From Wocania ichthyoenteri Th78 (GTDB lineage: Bacteria; Bacteroidota; Bacteroidia; Flavobacteriales; Flavobacteriaceae), in assembly GCF_000789235.1 (NCBI RefSeq), contig NZ_KN525716.1, positions 2,896,100-2,960,099 of the forward strand: DNA of 64,000 bases. The letters are read 5' to 3'. The number at the start of each line of letters is the position of its first letter. Within the stretch, counting starts at the first letter, position 1. The position numbers and the translations under genes are program-made. Below, piece by piece: positions 27,393-35,088 of the stretch. The notes beneath the pieces are model-generated. The model saw only the letters and a list, made by a program, of their open reading frames with translations. It did no database searches and was not told the origin of the DNA.

Positions 27393-28106
27393 ATGAAAGC
27401 AAGTAAAATTTTATTAATATGTTTGACATCATTTATAATGTCATCATGTAACTCAGAACAGGAAGGTAAACATTTATTTATCCTTTCTGGGCAATCTAAT
27501 ATGATAGGTTTAAAACCAGAAGAGTCTTTTACTCCTACCCTTAAAGGTGAGTTTGGAGAAGAAAATGTTATTGTTGTAAAAGATGCATCAGGAGCTAAGC
27601 CAATAAGACGTTGGTATAAAGATTGGAAACCATTAAGGGAAGATCACCCCAAGGCTCAACCAGATTTGTACGATACCCTTATGACTAAAGTTAATACAGC
27701 TATACAAAATGAAAAAATAGCAACTGTAACATTTATTTGGATGCAAGGTGAACGTGATGCAAGAGAAAAACTTGGAGAAGTATATGAAAGAAGTTTAATA
27801 GGACTTTATAAGCAGATAAGTAAAGACCTCGAATTTAAAGATGTAAACTTTTTAATAGGTAGATTAAGTGATTTTGATATGTTAAATGAAAAATACCCTC
27901 ATTGGACTTTGATAAGAGATGTTCAGGTAAAAGTAGCCAAATCTAATCCGCGCTTTGATTGGATTAATACTGATGACCTTAATGATGGAGTAAATAGAAA
28001 AGGAGATGAAATAAAAAATGATTTACATATGTCTGCTGAAGGATATATAGTTATGGGTAAACGTTTTGCAGATAAATCAATTGAACTAATTAAAAATAAT
28101 AAATAA
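27393..28106 (+). CDS. SGNH/SASA-family carbohydrate esterase (lipoprotein)
   Basis: About 237 residues; lipobox IMSSC (Cys19). Sialate-O-acetylesterase (SASA) domain: block I SGQSNM with the nucleophile Ser35, the WMQGERDA block, and the C-terminal catalytic Asp/His in NDLHMSAEGY. Such enzymes remove acetyl esters from sugars and resemble CE6-type acetylxylan esterases; the exact substrate is unknown. It is separated from the sulfatases by 226 bp, so it is likely a second transcription unit of the locus. The ATG at 27378 is an alternative start that adds five residues. Confidence 0.88.
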   Translation: MKASKILLICLTSFIMSSCNSEQEGKHLFILSGQSNMIGLKPEESFTPTLKGEFGEENVIVVKDASGAKPIRRWYKDWKPLREDHPKAQPDLYDTLMTKVNTAIQNEKIATVTFIWMQGERDAREKLGEVYERSLIGLYKQISKDLEFKDVNFLIGRLSDFDMLNEKYPHWTLIRDVQVKVAKSNPRFDWINTDDLNDGVNRKGDEIKNDLHMSAEGYIVMGKRFADKSIELIKNNK

Positions 28107-28423
28107 GAACGTCTGTTTTGTGTAATTAACAGAAGATAATATTAGTGGTTGTATACTGTTTAATCAGTGTAAAGTATCACTATCTATGCAATTAAGCGTT
28201 GAAAAATGAAATGAGTAACTATTATAATGATTGGAATTCGAAAAATAAGATTATGGCTTAGATTCTATTAATTGGAAAAATACTCCTTCTCTAAATACAC
28301 CTATAATAGTTGAATGGTTATAAAAGAAAAGACCAAAACAATAGAACATATGAAGCTAGATATTAAATCAGGATATAAAAATTAATGCAAGAATATAATC
28401 TCAAAACAAAAAACAATCTAAAA
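28107..28423. other. 317-bp intergenic stretch with decayed coding-like sequence
   Basis: No intact gene. Around 28226-28322, one frame reads NDWNSKNKI and another, after an apparent frameshift, reads WKNTPSLNTPIIVEWL before stops. This suggests a decayed gene, but the family is not recognisable. No hairpin terminator or clear promoter seen; the stretch just before 28424 is A-rich. Confidence 0.3.
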
Positions 28424-30985
28424 ATGAAACTAAACCAATTTATCAAACTATTAATTATTACACTCATTATTTCAGGTTGTAACAATAACTCTAATGAAAT
28501 AATTCATAACTGGAACAATGTTGTTAATAGGACTTGGGCCGGTGAAAACTTTTGGGCTAATAGGCTACAAGATTGGGAAGTTGTAGAAGGGAAATTAGTC
28601 TGTAGAGAAACTTCTGAAAAAAAGCCAATGCGAACGGTTCATTCTGTTACTTCTAGGCTTGAGAATGAGGGAGATTTCAATATGAGCGTTCAAACTGGTA
28701 CAACAAATTCTAATGTTAATTTAAGCGATGAAACAGCTTCAGGATTTTTAATTGGAGCTGGAGCATCGATAGATTATCGTGCAGCAGCCTTAATTCATCA
28801 TAGTCCAGGAAAAGAAGGTGGATACTTTGTTGGTGTAACCCCCAAAGGCAAACTTTTTATTCAAGATTTTAATTCTAAAGAAAAGAAAATATTGATAGAA
28901 AAAACCATAAAAAGTCTTCCTCAAACCTATCAAATAAATATTTTAGGAACTCAAAATAATTCAAATTATGAATTGGTTTTAAGCGTTACAGATGATTTAA
29001 AGAAAGAATTAGGACAACTTATTTATACGTTAAACAAAGATGACGTAAATGGAAATGTTGCCTTGGTATCTCATCCTGGAAAAGGAAAAAATACAGGTGG
29101 CTTTTGGTTTAATAATTGGAAACTCTCTGGAGAAAAATTCAGCAATAATATGGCTCATAAGAGTGGGCCTATAATTACAGCTCAGCATACACTATCAAAT
29201 AATATATTGAAAATTAATGCACAGCTAATGCCTATTGGTAAAGAGGATAATACTACGGTTAAATTAGAAATAAAACCAAACGAAGTTTGGGAAGAAGTTG
29301 GTAGCTCTAAAATTCAAGATCTTTCGTTTAATGCTCTTTTTAGAATTGAAAATTTCAATTACAAGAACAATGTTAAGTATAGATTATCTTATCATTTAAA
29401 AGACAATAATCAAATTTTTTATTATGAAGGAATCTTTAGACCGAATCCTGTTGATAAAGAAACCATCATTGTTGTGGGTTTTACTGGAAATCACAATTTG
29501 GCTAAAGGTGTTGAACGTGCTCCTTTTAATTGGAAAGAGCAAATTTGGTACCCACATACTCAATTAATAAATAATGTAAAAAAACAAAAACCAGATGTCC
29601 TGTTTTTTAGTGGCGATCAAATTTATGAAGGGGCAAGTCCAACTTTTCAAGATTTTAAAAATAAATTTGAAGATTACATGTATAAATGGTATTTGTGGTG
29701 TTGGGCTTATTCAGATATTACCAAAGATTTACCAACTATAACTTTACCAGATGATCATGATGTATTTCAAGGAAATGTTTGGGGAGCTGGTGGTGGAAAA
29801 ATAGATGTAGACACCAAAGGTGGTTATGTTCATGGTATTGAATTTGTAAAAATGGTAGAGCGTACACAAACTAGTCACTTACCAGATCCATTCGATCCAA
29901 CTCCAATTAAAGGTGGAATAGGTGTTAATTATTCTACGTTTAATTATGGAAGAATAAGTTTTGCAATCATAGAAGATAGAAAATTTAAATCAGGTCCTAA
30001 CGGATTAGTAACTCCGACAAAATCAGGAAGACCCGATCATGTTATTGATCCGAATTATACTTATGCTATGGCAGATGTTCCCGGTGCAAAATTATTAGGA
30101 GATAGGCAATTAAAATATCTTGATTATTGGGCAACAGATTGGAAAGGTGCCGATATGAAAGTGGTATTGTCTCAAACTATTTTTGGCAATATGGCAACGC
30201 ACCATGGTCCTAATTTAAAGCATATTTATATGGATTTTGACTCTAATGGATGGCCACAAACTGGCAGGAATAAAGCTTTAAGTGCTATAAGAAAAGGGTT
30301 TGGGTTCATGTTAGCTGGCGACCAACATTTAGCAACTATTGTAAATCATGGTATCGACGAACAAAATGATGCAGGTTGGTCTTTCTGTGTGCCTTCTATC
30401 GCTAATTTTTATCCTAGAGCTTGGCAACCATTTGAAAAAACGGGTAAAAACTATATTGAAGGACTTCAAGATTATACCGGAGAATATCTAGATGGATTAG
30501 GAAATAAGGTAAATGTTTATGCCCATACAAATCCCGGGTCTAAATCTGGAATTGAACCAAATGAACTACATGATCGCATGCCAGGTTATGGTATTGTAAA
30601 GCTAACTAAAAGCTCTCGAGACATTACCATGGAATGCTGGCCTAGATACGTAGACCCAACAGATCCAACAACTGGGGAACAATATGTCGGGTGGCCAAAA
30701 ACAATTAACATGGAAGATAATTATGCGAAAAAAGCATATAAATGGTTGCCTACTATAAAAGTTAGTGATGTCAATAACACAGTGGTTCAAGTTGTTAATG
30801 AAAATACGAATGAAATTATATATACTTTACGAATTAATGGCAAACAATATGATCCCAAAGTTTTTGAAGACGGAAAATATAGCGTTATTGTGAGTGATCC
30901 TGATTTTAATTTGAAAAAAGTGTATAAAGGATTAATTCCACATAAAGAAAAAGCTAGTGAGTCTTTAGAAATTAAGCTTAACTAA
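28424..30985 (+). CDS. PhoD-like phosphodiesterase/alkaline phosphatase with N-terminal jelly-roll domain
   Basis: About 853 residues; lipobox IISGC (Cys19). The N-terminal 230 residues look like a laminin-G/DUF1080-type beta-sandwich (WEVVEGKLVC ... GGFWFNNWKLSGEKF). The middle and C-terminal parts are a PhoD-type metallophosphatase: FSGDQIYEG with Asp398, PDDHDVF at Asp443-Asp446, then AGDQHLATIVNHG. The calcineurin-like metal-binding residues are visible. It could remove phosphate or a related ester from the glycan or its fragments; substrate unknown. ATG 28424 is preferred over 28385. It ends 10 bp before the esterase gene, so these two are one operon. Confidence 0.85.
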   Translation: MKLNQFIKLLIITLIISGCNNNSNEIIHNWNNVVNRTWAGENFWANRLQDWEVVEGKLVCRETSEKKPMRTVHSVTSRLENEGDFNMSVQTGTTNSNVNLSDETASGFLIGAGASIDYRAAALIHHSPGKEGGYFVGVTPKGKLFIQDFNSKEKKILIEKTIKSLPQTYQINILGTQNNSNYELVLSVTDDLKKELGQLIYTLNKDDVNGNVALVSHPGKGKNTGGFWFNNWKLSGEKFSNNMAHKSGPIITAQHTLSNNILKINAQLMPIGKEDNTTVKLEIKPNEVWEEVGSSKIQDLSFNALFRIENFNYKNNVKYRLSYHLKDNNQIFYYEGIFRPNPVDKETIIVVGFTGNHNLAKGVERAPFNWKEQIWYPHTQLINNVKKQKPDVLFFSGDQIYEGASPTFQDFKNKFEDYMYKWYLWCWAYSDITKDLPTITLPDDHDVFQGNVWGAGGGKIDVDTKGGYVHGIEFVKMVERTQTSHLPDPFDPTPIKGGIGVNYSTFNYGRISFAIIEDRKFKSGPNGLVTPTKSGRPDHVIDPNYTYAMADVPGAKLLGDRQLKYLDYWATDWKGADMKVVLSQTIFGNMATHHGPNLKHIYMDFDSNGWPQTGRNKALSAIRKGFGFMLAGDQHLATIVNHGIDEQNDAGWSFCVPSIANFYPRAWQPFEKTGKNYIEGLQDYTGEYLDGLGNKVNVYAHTNPGSKSGIEPNELHDRMPGYGIVKLTKSSRDITMECWPRYVDPTDPTTGEQYVGWPKTINMEDNYAKKAYKWLPTIKVSDVNNTVVQVVNENTNEIIYTLRINGKQYDPKVFEDGKYSVIVSDPDFNLKKVYKGLIPHKEKASESLEIKLN

Positions 30986-30995
30986 TTATTATATT

Positions 30996-31862
30996 ATGCG
31001 ATTAAACCTATGCTTACTTTTGTTTTTTGTAATATCACTTTCCGGAAATTCACAGACACCAATTCAGAACAATATGGAAAGAATCTATTTATGGACAAAC
31101 AACGCGCCAGAGGAAACGGAAGCTAAGCATGATGCTTTTCAAACGGAAGATATTTCAAATAATGTAACGCGATTAACTAATGTAACTAATCCCATTATGG
31201 AGGTTTTTACTCCAGATCCAGATAAAAATAATGGAGCAAGTGTTATTATTTGTCCAGGTGGAGGCTATCAAATTTTAGCAATTGATTTAGAGGGTTATGA
31301 AATTGCAAAATGGTTAAATAAGTTGGGTTTCACAGTATTTGTGTTGCAATATAGAGTTCCTGGAAACCAACTAGGAGCTTTAAATGATATTCAAAGAGCT
31401 ATTAGAATAACAAGAAGCAAATCAAAAGATTATAATTTTAACCCTGAAAAAATAGGAGTTTTAGGTTTTTCTGCAGGAGGAAGCCTATCTGCAAGGGCAT
31501 CTACCAATTTTAATAAAGAAACCTATAAGAAATCAGATAAAATCGATAAATATTCGTGTAGACCAAATTTTGCAGTTCTCATTTATCCAGCCTATTTAAA
31601 TAAAGGTGAAAATAATAAGATAACACCAGAATTAACAATTACAGACCAAACACCTCCCATGTTTATATTTGCAACTACAGATGATGCTTATTCAAACAAA
31701 GGTTCTTTGGTGCTATCAAAAGCCCTTATGGATTTTAAAATACCTGTTGAACTGCATATATTAGAGTCTGGTGGACATGGGTATGGCTTAAGAAAAGGGA
31801 ATATAGCCGCAGAAACATGGCCTGTTTTAGCCGAAAAGTGGCTGAAAAATATCATTAAATGA
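30996..31862 (+). CDS. Alpha/beta-hydrolase esterase (acetyl-xylan-esterase-like)
   Basis: A 288-residue secreted protein with a signal peptide ending near SGNSQ. Alpha/beta-hydrolase fold: oxyanion loop CPGGGY, nucleophile elbow GFSAGG with Ser159, acid in the TTDDAYS segment, and His near residue 261 in ESGGHGYG. The sequence type (ICPGGGYQILAIDLEGYEIA) is that of bacterial carbohydrate esterases in PULs, often deacetylases. Together with the SASA enzyme this suggests a doubly esterified glycan. It lies 10 bp after the PhoD-like gene. Likely the last gene of the sulfatase locus. Confidence 0.88.
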   Translation: MRLNLCLLLFFVISLSGNSQTPIQNNMERIYLWTNNAPEETEAKHDAFQTEDISNNVTRLTNVTNPIMEVFTPDPDKNNGASVIICPGGGYQILAIDLEGYEIAKWLNKLGFTVFVLQYRVPGNQLGALNDIQRAIRITRSKSKDYNFNPEKIGVLGFSAGGSLSARASTNFNKETYKKSDKIDKYSCRPNFAVLIYPAYLNKGENNKITPELTITDQTPPMFIFATTDDAYSNKGSLVLSKALMDFKIPVELHILESGGHGYGLRKGNIAAETWPVLAEKWLKNIIK

Positions 31863-31876
31863 GTATTTTTGTTTGA

Positions 31877-32518
31877 ATGAATTTTGAAGATTTTTTAACA
31901 GCCATTTCTAAAATAGAAAAAATACCGCTTCCAGCTGAGGCTTCTCAATTTAAAATGGTGCCTCCGTTTCGTCAAGAATTATTAAGGCGTCAAAAAAAAG
32001 CTATTAAAAATGCTAAGAAAGCAGGTGTTTTGGCGTTGTTTTATCCTAATAGAAATGATAAAACAACACTGGTTTTAATATTAAGAAAAACCTATAACGG
32101 TGTACACTCAGCACAAGTAGGATTTCCTGGAGGCAAGTTGGAAGACGATGATAAATCGTTGCAGGATGCCGCAGTGAGAGAAACCTTTGAAGAAATTGGT
32201 GTGTCTATACACGATATTAAAATTGTTAAACAATTATCTCAAGTTTATATTCCACCGAGTAATTTTTATGTACAACCGTTTATTGGTTTTTCTCAAAACA
32301 CACCGATTTTTATGAAACAAGAAGATGAAGTTGAGGCGATTATAGAGGTAGAGTTGCAACATTTTTTAGACGATAATCAAGTTATAACCAAAACAGTTTC
32401 AACCTCGTATAGTGTTGATGTTGAGGTGCCTGCTTTTAAATTAAATGGTCATGTGGTTTGGGGTGCCACTGCAATGATGCTGAGCGAAATTAAAGACCTG
32501 CTAAAACAAATGCTCTAG
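31877..32518 (+). CDS. CoA-type Nudix hydrolase
   Basis: A 213-residue cytosolic Nudix protein. The segment GVHSAQVGFPGG followed by a Nudix box (about residues 83-109, ending RETFEEIGV) matches the CoA-pyrophosphatase subgroup with its LRxHxGQVxFPGG signature. It would cleave CoA or derivatives to 3'-phospho-ADP and acyl-phosphopantetheine. The box has one extra residue compared with MutT, which is normal in this subgroup. It sits 14 bp after the esterase in the same direction, but probably belongs functionally with the following acyltransferase rather than with the PUL. Confidence 0.88.
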   Translation: MNFEDFLTAISKIEKIPLPAEASQFKMVPPFRQELLRRQKKAIKNAKKAGVLALFYPNRNDKTTLVLILRKTYNGVHSAQVGFPGGKLEDDDKSLQDAAVRETFEEIGVSIHDIKIVKQLSQVYIPPSNFYVQPFIGFSQNTPIFMKQEDEVEAIIEVELQHFLDDNQVITKTVSTSYSVDVEVPAFKLNGHVVWGATAMMLSEIKDLLKQML

Positions 32519-32532
32519 TTTACAAGATTTAG

Positions 32533-32540
32533 TACATTTG
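32533..32540 (+). promoter_or_regulatory. Candidate -7 element before the acyltransferase (TACATTTG)
   Basis: TACATTTG fits TAnnTTTG and lies 30 bp before the ATG at 32571. The -33 TTG is not convincing. Confidence 0.4.
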
Positions 32541-32570
32541 TGACAACTAACTAATTTTGACGCGTGATTT

Positions 32571-33368
32571 ATGGGATTATTTAAACGAAATCCATTCGGA
32601 CATATACTTTTTGTAAAAAAATGGCTCATTAGAATACTCGGAGCGATGACTCACAGGCGTTTTCGTGGGTTTAACGAATTACAAATTGAAGGCTCCGAAA
32701 TTATTAAAACCTTACCCGATACTAACGTACTATTTATTTCCAATCATCAAACGTATTTTGCCGATGTAGTATCTATGTTCCATGTGTTTAATGCAAGTTT
32801 AAGTGGACGTACAGATTCTATAAAAAATGTAGGCTATTTATGGAACCCAAAACTTAACATATATTATGTGGCTGCAAAAGAAACCATGAAAGCGGGGTTG
32901 CTCCCAAAAATTTTAGCTTATGTGGGGTCTATTAGTATTGAGCGTACGTGGAGAGCAGAAGGAAAAGATGTAAACCGACAAGTAAAAATGAGCGATATTT
33001 CTAACATTGGTAAAGCACTCGACGATGGTTGGGTTATTACCTTTCCGCAAGGTACAACTACGCCATTTAAACCCATTCGGAAAGGTACAGCGCACATTAT
33101 TAAGCGCTACAAACCCATTGTGGTACCCATTGTTATTGATGGATTTCGTCGTTCGTTTGATAAAAAAGGACTGCGTATTAAAAAGAAAAACATCCTTCAA
33201 ACCTTCGAAATAAAAGAACCGTTAGACATTGATTACGATAAAGAAACTACCGAAGATATTGTAAAAAGAATTGAGTATGCTATCGAGCAACATCCGTCGT
33301 TTTTAAAAGTCATTCCACAAAAAGAATTGGAAGCTCAAGAAGAGTTGAATAAAAAACGGGAGTGGTAA
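32571..33368 (+). CDS. 1-acyl-sn-glycerol-3-phosphate acyltransferase (PlsC family)
   Basis: A 265-residue PlsC-type acyltransferase, making phosphatidic acid or a related lipid at the inner membrane. Motif I is NHQTYFAD with His59 and Asp65; the spacing is HX5D rather than the usual HX4D. Motif III is FPQGTT at residues 158-163 in place of FPEGTR. Both deviations are shared, as I recall, by a Bacteroidota subgroup, so it may use a different acceptor. No signal peptide; basic N-terminus. A -7-like box precedes it, so it is probably transcribed separately from the Nudix gene. Confidence 0.85.
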   Translation: MGLFKRNPFGHILFVKKWLIRILGAMTHRRFRGFNELQIEGSEIIKTLPDTNVLFISNHQTYFADVVSMFHVFNASLSGRTDSIKNVGYLWNPKLNIYYVAAKETMKAGLLPKILAYVGSISIERTWRAEGKDVNRQVKMSDISNIGKALDDGWVITFPQGTTTPFKPIRKGTAHIIKRYKPIVVPIVIDGFRRSFDKKGLRIKKKNILQTFEIKEPLDIDYDKETTEDIVKRIEYAIEQHPSFLKVIPQKELEAQEELNKKREW

Positions 33369-33400
33369 TTAACGTTATTGCTAGGAACAAGTTAGTCTGT

Positions 33401-33421
33401 GCTGAGCGTAGTTGAAGCATG
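33401..33421. repeat. Dispersed intergenic repeat (GCTGAGCGTAGTTGAAGCA)
   Basis: CTGAGCGTAGTTGAAG matches the string at 13762-13780 and lies in the 224-bp gap before the monooxygenase gene. Palindromic character is weak. Function unknown. Confidence 0.45.
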
Positions 33422-33556
33422 GTAATCTGTTAATTTTTAGTTCTATACAACTTAATCTTATTCTTCTCTTTTGTTCTTTCTGATTAATTATTAAATTTAA
33501 TGAATTGTAAACTTAAGTCGTTTACCAGTGGATATAAACAATTTAAAATAACAATT

Positions 33557-33564
33557 TATATTTG
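33557..33564 (+). promoter_or_regulatory. -7 element of the monooxygenase gene (TATATTTG)
   Basis: TATATTTG matches TAnnTTTG 28 bp before the ATG at 33593. It lies inside the region that an upstream ATG at 33500 would make coding, so 33593 is the preferred start. Confidence 0.55.
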
Positions 33565-33592
33565 TCGATTGCCACCAATTAGAACAAACACT

Positions 33593-34726
33593 ATGAACAT
33601 AGATATTATAGGAGCAGGAATAGGAGGGTTAACTACTGCAATTGCACTTGAACAAAAAGGAATTAAAACAAGAATTTTTGAACAAGCTGAACAAATAAAA
33701 CCAGTTGGAGCAGGAATTATTTTAGCCAACAATGCTATGCAAGTTTATGAAAAGTTAGGCTTACGAAAAGTAATTGAGGAAAATGGAAATCCAATATCTT
33801 CAATAAATATCACCAAATCCAACCTAAATCCAATTTCCAAAATTGACTTGACTTATTTTGAACAAAAACATAATACCAAAAACATTGCAATTCATAGAGG
33901 AACACTTCAACAGATATTAATTAACAAATTAAAATCTACCGAAATTAATCTCAACCATAAATTTAATTCAATTGTTGAAAACATAAATGGATGTTTTTTG
34001 AAATTTGAAAACGGAGAACAAATTCAATCCTCAACTGTTTTGGGAGCTGATGGACTAAATTCTATTGTTCGCCATAAAATATTTCCAAATAATAGTATAA
34101 GAAATGCAAATCAAATATGCTGGAGAGGAATTACGGAATGCCAATTACCGACAAAATTTAGAAACGAATTGAACGAAGCTTGGGGAAAATCCGAGCGTTT
34201 TGGTTTTGTTCAAATTGCAGAAAACAAAGTTTATTGGTATGCTTTAAAATCGTTCAAAAAAAATATGAATGAATTTTCTATCAATGATTTAGAACAATGT
34301 TTTAACGATTATAATTCATTAATTAAAGACATCATAAAATCAACTAAAAAAGAAAAAATAAATACTGCCGAAATTTCAGATTTAAAACCAACAAACATTT
34401 GGTTTAAAGAAAATGTATGCTTAATCGGAGATTCTGCACACGCAACAACCCCAAATATGGGACAAGGTGCTTGTCAGGCTATCGAAGATGCTTTTGTGCT
34501 TTCAGAATGTTTAAACAAATATGGGGTTAATAACGCATTTTCGGAATATCAAAAATTACGGTTGCCAAAAGCACATCAAGTAGTTAAAGCAAGTTGGCTT
34601 GTTGGAAAAATGGCACATCTTAAAAATCCCATATTAATTAGTTTACGTAATCAAATGTTAAGGTTAACGCCTTCTTCAGTTAATAGAAAACAGAATGAAC
34701 AAATTTTTCAATTGGTAGAAATATGA
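33593..34726 (+). CDS. FAD-dependent monooxygenase
   Basis: About 377 residues of a class A flavoprotein monooxygenase (PF01494 type). The FAD dinucleotide motif is IIGAGIGGLTTAIALEQKG at the N-terminus; the second FAD motif GDSAHATTPNMGQGACQAI lies in the C-terminal half. It would hydroxylate or epoxidise a small aromatic or isoprenoid compound with NAD(P)H; the sequence resembles salicylate-hydroxylase/zeaxanthin-epoxidase-like enzymes, substrate unknown. The upstream in-frame ATG at 33500 is rejected. Its TGA overlaps the ATG of a DUF3995 stub (ATGA), so it was originally a two-gene operon. Confidence 0.87.
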   Translation: MNIDIIGAGIGGLTTAIALEQKGIKTRIFEQAEQIKPVGAGIILANNAMQVYEKLGLRKVIEENGNPISSINITKSNLNPISKIDLTYFEQKHNTKNIAIHRGTLQQILINKLKSTEINLNHKFNSIVENINGCFLKFENGEQIQSSTVLGADGLNSIVRHKIFPNNSIRNANQICWRGITECQLPTKFRNELNEAWGKSERFGFVQIAENKVYWYALKSFKKNMNEFSINDLEQCFNDYNSLIKDIIKSTKKEKINTAEISDLKPTNIWFKENVCLIGDSAHATTPNMGQGACQAIEDAFVLSECLNKYGVNNAFSEYQKLRLPKAHQVVKASWLVGKMAHLKNPILISLRNQMLRLTPSSVNRKQNEQIFQLVEI

Positions 34727-34848
34727 TAATAACAATATTATCTATTATTTTATTAGTCATTTTTACTTCACTAGGTTTTATACATCTTTATTGGCTTTTT
34801 GGTGGAAAACGGGGATTAGAAAAGGTAATCCCAGCAAAAAGCCAATAA
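34723..34848 (+). pseudogene. Truncated DUF3995 membrane protein (41-codon stub)
   Basis: The stub starts at an ATGA overlap with the monooxygenase stop and encodes 41 residues: a membrane helix followed by IHLYWLFGGKRGLEKVIPAK, the opening of DUF3995 proteins. The family is about 140 residues, so some 100 are missing. The stop arises because the DNA beyond codon 37 is a reverse-complement copy of the gene's own codons (see 34776-34860). Probably non-functional. Confidence 0.7.
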
Positions 34849-34860
34849 AGATGTGTAAAA
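34776..34860. repeat. 25-bp inverted repeat made from the DUF3995 coding sequence
   Basis: 34776-34800 and 34836-34860 are reverse complements, 24 of 25 matching. The left arm encodes part of DUF3995, the right arm is its inverted copy. The loop contains a second perfect stem, GGGATTA / TAATCCC. The structure is typical of an inverted duplication by template switching, or of a mobile hairpin element. Confidence 0.8.
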
Positions 34861-34868
34861 ATAATTAC

Positions 34869-34885
34869 GGTTTAATTGTTAAACC
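34869..34885. repeat. Perfect 7-bp hairpin GGTTTAA-TTG-TTAAACC
   Basis: A perfect short palindrome just after the large hairpin, with no T-run. It is not a convincing terminator. It resembles half of a recombination-site core but lacks the partner box. Confidence 0.4.
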
Positions 34886-35088
34886 CTAATTAAGTAAATA
34901 TAAAAAAGGTTTATGTTTAATCGAATAGTTCGTGATTCAAAGCCAACTACTATTCTTATACGAGCCGCTAAACGAACTTCATTTTTTGATAAAACTTTTT
35001 GGTTAATAACTCTTAATAAATCCCTTTTAAAAACCACACCAAAAGTCCTATTTTGCAGATTATAATTCAATAGAAAAAAGAAAATAAA
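34886..35088. other. Unassigned intergenic segment before topoisomerase III
   Basis: Together with the DUF3995 stub, 34727-35088 is a 362-bp span without an intact gene. A 63-codon minus-strand frame (35070-34879) matches no family I know and uses rare-looking codons. Inside, AGTTCGT (34927-34933) and ACGAACT (34972-34978) form 7-bp inverted arms. I see no tRNA or promoter with confidence. Confidence 0.3.

Noticed and set aside
27424-27443. TGACAT ... ATGTCA palindrome near the start of the SASA gene
   Set aside because: Arm spacing is 8 nt, unlike the tonB and hemN sites, and it lies within the signal-peptide codons.
34776-34885. Integron attC site
   Set aside because: Hairpin arms are long, but the paired 7-nt core boxes at the right positions are missing; no integrase gene is near.
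34927-34978. tRNA-like element on the minus strand (AGTTCGT ... ACGAACT as acceptor stem)
   Set aside because: Total length is about 52 nt, and there are no D- or T-arm or anticodon features in order.
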